DNA of 64,000 bases from Paroedura picta. Its lineage: Eukaryota > Chordata > Lepidosauria > Squamata > Gekkonidae. The notes under the pieces were generated by a model. It was not told the DNA's origin, searched no databases, and worked only from the letters and a program-made list of their open reading frames with translations. Of the stretch, positions 56,488-64,000 are shown piece after piece. The DNA lies in the NCBI RefSeq assembly GCF_049243985.1, contig NC_135380.1:16850501-16914500 (forward strand). The letters run 5' to 3'. The translations under genes and the position numbers were made by a program. Position 1 is the stretch's first letter; every line of letters starts with the position of its first letter.

Positions 56488-56617
56488 GGTAATGACTGGG
56501 GAAGGGACTGGCAAGGCCACCCTGTATTGAGTCTGCCAAGAAAACGTTGGAGGGTGTCACCCCAAGGGTCAGACATGACTCGGTGCTTGCACAGGGGATA
56601 CCTTTACCTTTACCTTA
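56488..56617 (+). mobile_element. 5'-truncated Sauria-type SINE
   Basis: Only the Bov-B-like 3' half remains, from ggtaatgactgggg to the cctttacctttacc tail. The sequence tattaacagtg occurs just upstream and attaacagtg just downstream, a probable duplication. It lies at or just past the DDHD2 3' UTR end. Confidence 0.82.
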
Positions 56618-56871
56618 TTAACAGTGCAAGGAAGTCCACCCACCCACCCCCAATGCATACATATCACAGGAAGCAGAGATTGAAGAAAAGCAGACAGGGA
56701 TGCTTCAAGCTCAACTAGTGTTTATAGTTTACAGCTAAGGCAAGATAAAACAGAACTCAGTGGCCAAGGGTCCATTTCCCGGCAGCCAGCTGTATACGTT
56801 GTGGCAGAAATACATTCAACTGTTCTCAAGCTACATCCAGACATACATCATATTCCCTCCATTGCTTAGTG

Positions 56872-57307
56872 TAGCCTTTTTCAACCTTTCAACTGTGGAG
56901 GAGCCCCTGAAATAATTTTCAGGCTTCAAGGACCCCTGGAAGTGATGCCAGCTGACCATGCCTACCTGCCACACCCCTTTGTAAGTGACATGTTACTGGA
57001 AGTGATGTCACCATGCCACACCCTTCACCCTCTTTTCACTTCCTCCCCCCCATGGCGGCTCTGCCTCATATAGGCTAGAAAGGGCAGGAGCTGCATAGAT
57101 AGCCCAGGGCCCCATACCATGCCACAACTGACTCTTTCCCCATCCCCCTTTGATTTTCACACCTACAGCCTACCCACCGAGCACTCTGGGCAGAGGCAGC
57201 CAGAACCTTGTGGCCAAGTTCATTAAGTTAGGACGGGAAAGGCCGCGTATCCCCTCGAGCTCCCGCAGGCCCCCTGGTGTCCACAGACCCCTCGTTAGGA
57301 AGCTCTG
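56872..57307. mobile_element. Non-autonomous hAT element, 436 bp
   Basis: It begins tagcctttttcaacc and ends aggaagctctg, with perfect duplications gcttagtg at 56864-56871 and 57308-57315. It lies between the convergent DDHD2 and PLPP5 3' ends. Its left part is related to the right part of the element at 30367. Confidence 0.78.
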
Positions 57308-58480
57308 GCTTAGTGTAAGGGACGAGACATGGCTAGGACTGAAGCTACAACTACTACTCCATATTGCCATTTTGCGTTTTTGAAAGCCCCTGAATGTGCT
57401 GTTTTAGAACACAAAAACCCACATCCTTTGGGAACAGCTCTATGCTACATACAATATTTCTATTTACTGCATGGCCCCTATGCCATGGTTGCAAGAAACA
57501 TTAAGGTTGTGAATGACAAATGATCTAACCAGCCAATGCCCAAAGATATACCTTCTTGGCTGTACTTCAGTTTTCCTGCAATCAGCACTGACAGAATACT
57601 GGTGTAGCCACAGTCACTGCAATTTCTATAGAAAGATGGCGTGAAATAGTTTTCAGAGTGGTTGTGTTGTGGCAGCCCTGCTGAGCTGTATTTACATGAC
57701 AGGGCTAATAGGATAAAGGTCCAAGCCAGCAAGACCTGGCTGCCAAGCTAGGTCAGTGTTACGCTGATTAAAAGTCAACTGCAGACCCTGTAGCAGCCCT
57801 GAGGACATCGGATGTGCTTCAGGTGGGGATCTTGGAGGCCTAAGAAAGGCCAGTTTTGCAGTGAAATGTAATCAAAAAGATGTTTTTTTTGGGGGGGGGG
57901 GAGGAGGGGGGGACCTTGAAAACAAATCAATAACCAAAAAGGGCTAGTCAGCCTCAAAATACATATAAAAAACCATGAATATTGCTCTACTATGTAGCTG
58001 GTCAAAGAATATAATACAACAAAACCCACAATATTTATGGTACATGTTTAACATGGATAATTAAAACTCTCATGCATGTATCCCTGAGAAGTCAATGGGT
58101 TTGGCTCCTAAGTGGACACTGAATTACAATGGGAGGAAAGGTCAGGTAACCCTTCACGAAGGCTACAACTTACCCGTCGCTGCCCTGAACCGGCAAGGGA
58201 AGGCTTTCACCACCAGTCACTGCTATGCAGCAAAAGTGGATTTCTTCTGAACATATCGACTTTAACATTGTAGAATCTTCCTCCCATTCCTTAGTGATAC
58301 TGAAGACTGACAGACAATAAATACCAAGCAGCAGGGGAATGGTAGGTCAGGCTGGGATCTGAGCTACAGTAACCTTGAGCTAGGCCTTACCTGTACAGGG
58401 CAGATTAATGAAATTTTTGTTAAAGGTTGATTCAAGGATCACAGCAGCGACTCGACTCTTGTTCTTTAAAGTCCTGGCAT

Positions 58481-58491
58481 TTTATTTTATT
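58481..58491 (-). terminator. PLPP5: Likely PLPP5 polyadenylation signal
   Basis: On the minus strand two overlapping AATAAA hexamers occur about 2.25 kb after the PLPP5 stop. The region 58490-60730 lacks any recognised repeat or other gene, consistent with one long 3' UTR. The true end could be nearer the stop. Confidence 0.45.
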
Positions 58492-60730
58492 GAATACTTA
58501 AAAAAAAAAAAAAACAACCACCACCACCGCGAGACTCGAGTGATCTGATTCGGTCTCTAAAAACATACAAAATATTTAAAAAGGCAAACTTGAACACCAT
58601 AATCTTTACATTACAAACTATACTTCTTCCCTCAACAAATGTTTAAGTCAGCCTCATTTTAACAGGACGTACAAATGAGCAAGCTTCAAAGGGTCCTGAC
58701 ACTTCAAATGACAGCTAGCTACTGCCTGCAAAAGCAGAGTGGAACATCCCTACCCAGAGGCAGCATACCTTTGACCTACAGTAGGTAAAGTAGAGGTAAC
58801 CACAAGTGATAACTGCCTTCCTCTTGGTCAGCCTTGGTTGTCCCAGGTCTATCCAGCATGCCACTGTCTGAACCACATAGTAACTGACCAACATTGTCAA
58901 GGCAAATAAGTATTTCCTGTTTTTGTGCAATGTCATGCTACCCTACATGCTGCTCCTGTGGAATAAGCTCTCCTCCCTGAACATTTAGGTGCTAACAGAA
59001 GCAAGTCAGGGGGAGAACCAGATGTGTTTCTGTATGGCAAAAAAAAAGGCTAGTATTGGTCATGGGATTGTTTGTGTTCATTCACATGCGCTTCACTAAG
59101 TGGCATGACATTTCTTGGTATTATCACTTAGGCCGTATGCACGAGCTAATAGCTCCACCTAGTAACTTTCTTGCATGAATATCCTGACTCCACCTGCATT
59201 CCCCACAGCTAGACAACAGCCAAATGCCACAGGCCCCAGTATGAATTGGGTCCACAGCATGGGAGTTAAGGGGCTTCAGCTTCCTGCACCCTATTTTTCT
59301 GAGCCAGGGCAGGATGTTTTGCTTTGCTGCAAGGCCGTACATGCGGGATTTAGGTTATGCTCCAGGATGAAAAGAAAGCTGCCCCTATTATGCCTGTTTT
59401 ATTTATCCTAGGGCTTAAAGCAGCTGGGAGAGGAGAATTCAAAAAACCCTTTCCACTGTCATAGCCCTGACTCATACTGCCCACCCAGCCGACGACCCAT
59501 TTTTTCCCCAACCACAAAGCACACATGAGAACCCTGTCAGAGATCCCCTACATCTTGTGAGGTTCCGGCCCTCTAGTTCTATCCCTGGCAATTTGTGATT
59601 AGAATTGTAAAAACATTTAAAGGTATTTATCACCTGTTTATCCTTAAAGGGCTATGGGGAATATTAACCTGCTGCCTGGCTGTGTTGCTTTCAAGGTAAA
59701 TGTACCAGCCTGGACCTGATTCAATAGTCATGACTTCTGCCTTGGTATGACTGGGGCTAGATTTGCTCTACATCCAAAAGATGCAAGAGCTACATTCAAA
59801 ACAAATGCACCAAATTGTGTGTACCAAGACTCAACTCTCCAGAGTATGGATACTTTTCAGGGTACATATCAGGGACTGAATAAAAAGAGGGAAGGGGGTT
59901 AAAATTGATAGGTAGTGCAGGATAGAAAGTGGTAAGTCATGCAAAAAACCCCTAGGAACATGCTGAACCATCTCCAGGCCATGGAAAGACTTGCACACCC
60001 TTTTCCTCCACCATCAACAGCTGCTGTGTCCAAGGTCTACTTTATAAAGACTACAATATAACACTATCTTCCAAAATGGAAGCAAAAATGGTCAAGACCC
60101 CAGCTTGGCATCAGTTACCAAGATAAGCACAGATGCTATAGCCAATATGCACAAAAGTGACCTGTTCATACAGCGCTGAACTGTCTTGTACGGGGAATAC
60201 AGACTCCTGAAAGCCATGTCAAAGTCCTACATGACCTCTGAGTGTAAGAAAGAATTAGGGAATATTTAAAAAGGCAGCTGGTAGCTGAGTAGGCAGAAAA
60301 AACAAAGAGAAGGTGCCCTGCATGCTAAAGCCATGCTGCATACATGTTGCTACGATGCACAATGAGCTAACATGCAGCCAGCTTTGCTTGAGTTAACCAC
60401 AGCAACAGAATGTTTTCTGCTTTGCAGCGAGGGATGGGACGGGATTGTTAGATCCCACTACAGTTCCGCAGTTGTACACCAGCCACTTCTTGCAGCAGGC
60501 CCACGGCTGGACCCAGGGCTGATCCTTTGCATCAAGATGCCACTGCCAGAGATAAGAGGATGGCTCACCTCCTCTGTAGTGCACACCAGGTGCCATGTTC
60601 TCCGCCAACCGGCTCATGAGGGAGGGAAGAGGAGCACGCCCCCAGCCTCAGCGAGGCTGTTGGCCCTTGCAAGGGAGATGTTCCACTCCAGGCACGGGGG
60701 CCTGTGGAGGGCTGTGCCCCCTTGTATCCT

Positions 60731-63700
60731 TTATACATCCAGGTTGAAGCCAGAGAGGGTTAACTTTTGCCTCTCGGGGGCAGAGAGTCTGGACTTGTGT
60801 AGCAGCGGCTGATGGCAGTCGGGGTCCGTCAGAGGAGGGTAATGCTGTCTGTAGCACAGGTACGCAAATGCGAAGCCCATGGCCGAGCCAACCACCACAT
60901 CTTGGAGGGGAACAGAAGAAAGAGAAGGCAAAGGTCATTTCAGCGAGGGCTGCCTTACGCCAGCGGAGCTGTGCATCTGCTCGGACAATTCTGGCACCAA
61001 GCCTATGGCCTTCACCGGCAAATCCAATTAGAAAGGAAGAGAATGTCCGGGCCAGTGCAAGACAAGCGTATTAACTTAGATTAGTGGCCTCTCAAGCTCA
61101 GCCCAGCAGCTCTTTGCAGTATCAGGAAGAGGAGCTTGCCATCCACGCTACCAGATAGATATACCATAATAGGTGACGCTATGGACTGAACAGTGCAGAT
61201 GGGTCCGCTTTCAATTAGATGCACAATGCATTGGGGCACCAGCCTTTGTGCGCTGCGTGTCTTTTCCAGTGGACCAGCAAATGTGCTAGTTGCATGGTGG
61301 CGAAGACTCACCCCTGTGTCAATATTTGTATTGCTTCAGGAGCGTACCAGGTTGCAACACAGAGGTTTTTCTGGGAGGACTGATATCTCTTGCAACCCTT
61401 TGGCTTTTAATCTGCCCGAGGTCATGTAAGCCTAGCCACTCTGCGTCTCATGTTTGCAGACAGCTTTACAGGAGTGCTTCTCAGAACACCCTTCCCCTTA
61501 CAGCATCCGCACAGCTCTTTGAGCATGGCTGGACACATGGGCACCTACCCCGTCCTCTGTGCCCGGAGTTCTGCACATCTTGGCATTACCATCCATCTTA
61601 GAAGGATTGTCCAGGCCTCCCGCCACTTTTAGCCCCCATGAGCAGCAAACAGCGTTTCATGTGTTGGAGCCAAACTAAATTTTCCACCAGCAGAATGAAG
61701 CTTTCCTTCTTTCCTTGCATCCCACTGATATCTGTGATAGGATGTCCCTGGGAGATGGGACCCTTAAGAGTGACCAGTGGAGGGGGGGGGAGTTTGGCCT
61801 CTTGGAACCCTTGCTAGGGAATCTTCATCCCTCCCCACCCAAGGAGACGACAAAATCCACCATTCTTAGGGGGTTACTGTGCCTAGGGAATGCCACCTGT
61901 TGTCATCCCTTATTCCATCAGCATCCCCCAAATCCAGGAAGGCTTCACTCACCTTGCCAGTGATGTTTGTAATCACAGGTACGGGACAAAGCTATGAGCA
62001 TCGCAACAAACAGTGGCGCTAAGAAGACACAGAGGCGCCAGGACTGCCCACGCCCACCGGGTGCGAAGCAGTGGAGCTTCCCTGCCACGTAGAAGGAGCC
62101 AAAGGCAAGGCCAGCAAAAGCAACTGCAAGACAGGAGGGGGATCCCTGTGAGACCCCAAGAATGCCCAACCTTCTTCACACACTCCTTTTAGTAACAGCA
62201 CCCTGTAAGCTGTCTGGCCAGTTTACAGAATTATGGACACAGCGTTAATATGGTAAGTGTCCTCTAGGGCAGGGGTAGTCAACCTGTGGTCCTCCAGATG
62301 TCCATGGACTACAATTCCCATGAGCCCCTGCCAGCGAATGCTGGCAAGGGGCTCATGGGAACTGTAGTCCATGGACATCTGGAGGACCACAGGTTGACTA
62401 CCCCTGCTCTAGGGCCTGCCTCATATTTGGCAGGAGCTGGGCACCTGCTGCCTTTGCACAAGTTTACCCCGAATTATTTGAACAACAGAACCCCCTGGAA
62501 CAGACAAGTGATGTGCGAGGTTCCCACAACTGCACCCAAGACCCTAGTCTGGCACTATAACCCTCACACCACACTGACTGTCAAAGGGTACTGACACCCA
62601 TATGATTCTGTCATCTCTGTCTTCCTAGGAATTACGAAGAAGCAGAAGATCAGTTTGCACTGGTAACATAGGAATCAGCCCCCTCCCCCGAGATCACTAC
62701 AAGAGGATAGTCCAGGGAAGCCCTATCTCTAAAGCTAAGCGGGGGGGGGTTGACTAGTATTTGGATGGGAGACCTCCAAGGAACACTAGGAGCATGACGT
62801 GAAGCAAGCGATGGCAAACCACCTCCCAATGTTCCTTGCTTGGCTGCCAGACAGTCCTAGGATCTCCTGGCTAGACTTCATACACGCCATACGATAAACA
62901 AATCATAAACACTACAAGAGACATTAAGGTTTTAAACTCCTAATTTTCACAATGCTTTGGGTGCATCTGCAGAAAAATTTCTCCCTGCACTGCTGCAAAA
63001 CTAAAACTAAAACAAAAGAATGTTTAGGATTGCATCCCAGGAACAGCTAGGTCGTCTCTGCCATGGTGCATGGAACAGGCTTCAGTGAACCGTATGCAAA
63101 TGCAAGCGCTAGCCACAAGAGCCAGGGACAACATAGTGCCCACGTGAGACGGGCATAGAAAAAGCTCAAGCCTCTGTGGCTTCTGCAGAAAGGCCTTCTG
63201 TTTGGCTCTGCCCTGCAGCATTTGGCCTGGCTCACTTCGGAAATCCACCTGGGGTTATCAGCTCTGCAAACATATCTCCCCAATGAGACTGCTCTCTGCT
63301 CTACAGTCTGGAAGGCATAGCTTGCTCAACCAAGAACCGGCACAGAGATAGCTCCGTTGCAGAAATGGTTTTTAGTACCTGTCATCTAAATGAGAAGAGG
63401 AGCTGTTTTTTTCTTATACCCCACTTTTCACTACCTGAAGGAGATTCAAAACAGCTTACATTCGCCTTCCCTTCCTCTCCCCACATCAGATTCCCTGTGA
63501 GGCAGGTGGGGCTGAGAAAGCTCTGGCAGAACTGCTGTGTGAGAACAGCCCTAAGAGAACCATGACTGGCCCAAGGTCATCCAGCTGGCTGCATGTGGAA
63601 GAGCGGGGAATCAAACCCGGCTTGCCAGATTAGAGGCTGCTGTTGTTGACTACTACACCAGCCTGGTTATTGAACTACTGAGGATGAACAGGACCAGTAA

Positions 63701-63972
63701 CCCTCAGTTCCATCTGCTGCAGATGCACAGTTCAGAGATCTAGGAGGAGCTGAGGCACGCACTCCAGATCTAGCAGTAAGCTGGCCATTATCAAATCTGA
63801 TACGCGCTTCCTGTTCCTGTCTGCATCCAGACAACTATCACACTTACACGACGAATGCCCACTGGGGAAGCTCTTGCGCCCTTCCGTCACTACTTGCGCG
63901 TCACCAGTGCACAGCAGTTGAGCGGTTGCCCGTCCATCTGGAAAGCAGCGGAAGAAGAAATCGGGCCGAGGC
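60731..63972 (-). CDS. PLPP5: PLPP5 (PPAPDC1B), last three coding exons (partial)
   Basis: PLPP5 is a multi-pass membrane phosphatase of the PAP2/LPP family that removes phosphate from lipids such as phosphatidic and diacylglycerol-pyrophosphate substrates. Exons on the minus strand are 63848-63972, 61953-62123 and 60731-60900. The first gives [14 protein letters not shown], the end of PAP2 motif 1, and then KSFPSGHSS, motif 2 with its catalytic-site His. The second gives [20 protein letters not shown], a membrane segment, and [11 protein letters not shown]. The third starts [19 protein letters not shown], which completes motif 3 (SR...H...D), and ends SGFNLDV followed by TAA. Phases join cleanly: Ser-Ser-Phe spans the first junction and the Asp of motif 3 spans the second. 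The N-terminal exons lie right of 64000. It is convergent with DDHD2, as in human. Confidence 0.96.
62270..62406. mobile_element. Palindromic hAT MITE copy 5, in a PLPP5 intron
   Basis: A 137-bp palindrome with perfect duplications ctctaggg at 62262-62269 and 62407-62414. It lies in the PLPP5 intron between the motif 2 and motif 3 exons. If transcribed it would fold into a long hairpin. Confidence 0.9.
62690..62845 (+). mobile_element. 5S-rRNA-derived SINE, forward
   Basis: It contains gctaagcggggggg, then gtatttggatgggagacctc, the conserved 5S internal promoter region, then the SINE body gcgatggcaaaccacctc. It lies in the PLPP5 intron, after MITE copy 5. Confidence 0.75.
63405..63670 (-). 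mobile_element. tRNA-derived SINE, reverse
   Basis: A near-complete reverse copy: ttcttataccccacttttca tail, gcccaaggtcatccagctgg, gaatcaaacccggcttgcc, and ccagattagaggctgctgtt head. It lies in PLPP5, 180 bases from the exon at 63848. Confidence 0.8.
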
Positions 63973-64000
63973 CTGTGGGGAGGACAGGAAGCAAACGGGG

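Overview
This window is vertebrate nuclear DNA, most likely from a squamate reptile (lizard-like; the species cannot be named from the sequence). Genes are split by introns with GT/AG ends. The repeats include tRNA-derived SINEs with a Bov-B-type tail (Sauria SINE-like), 5S-rRNA-derived SINEs, CR1 and L2-like LINE ends, and many short hAT DNA transposons. I see no CRISPR array, operon or prokaryotic signal, and no retrovirus-like element.

Gene order is LSM1 (minus, partial) - BAG4 (plus) - DDHD2 (plus) - PLPP5 (minus, partial). This matches the human 8p11.23 order LSM1-BAG4-DDHD2-PLPP5. LSM1 contributes its first two coding exons (6611-8975); its last two are not in the window and should lie to the left. 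LSM1 and BAG4 diverge from a GC-rich segment (about 8.7-10.8 kb). BAG4 is complete in five coding exons (10469-17947, 431 aa). A repeat-rich intergenic region (about 18.9-28.4 kb) leads to the DDHD2 CpG island (28.49-29.27 kb). DDHD2 has 17 coding exons (33819-53599, about 728-755 aa). PLPP5 runs convergently and contributes its last three coding exons (60731-63972).

The four genes are not one pathway. LSM1 acts in mRNA decapping, BAG4 is an Hsp70 co-chaperone, DDHD2 is a lipid hydrolase and PLPP5 is a lipid phosphatase. They are conserved neighbours.

The most distinctive content is the hAT layer. Eight insertions carry perfect 8-bp target-site duplications, and every one has TA at its centre (nnnTAnnn), the pattern reported for the Buster branch of hAT elements. 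Two of these elements enclose GC-rich segments that look like captured host exons. One palindromic copy sits between LSM1 and BAG4. One target octamer occurs three times around a full and a half copy, which suggests repeated use of one site. I found no convincing new multi-gene system.
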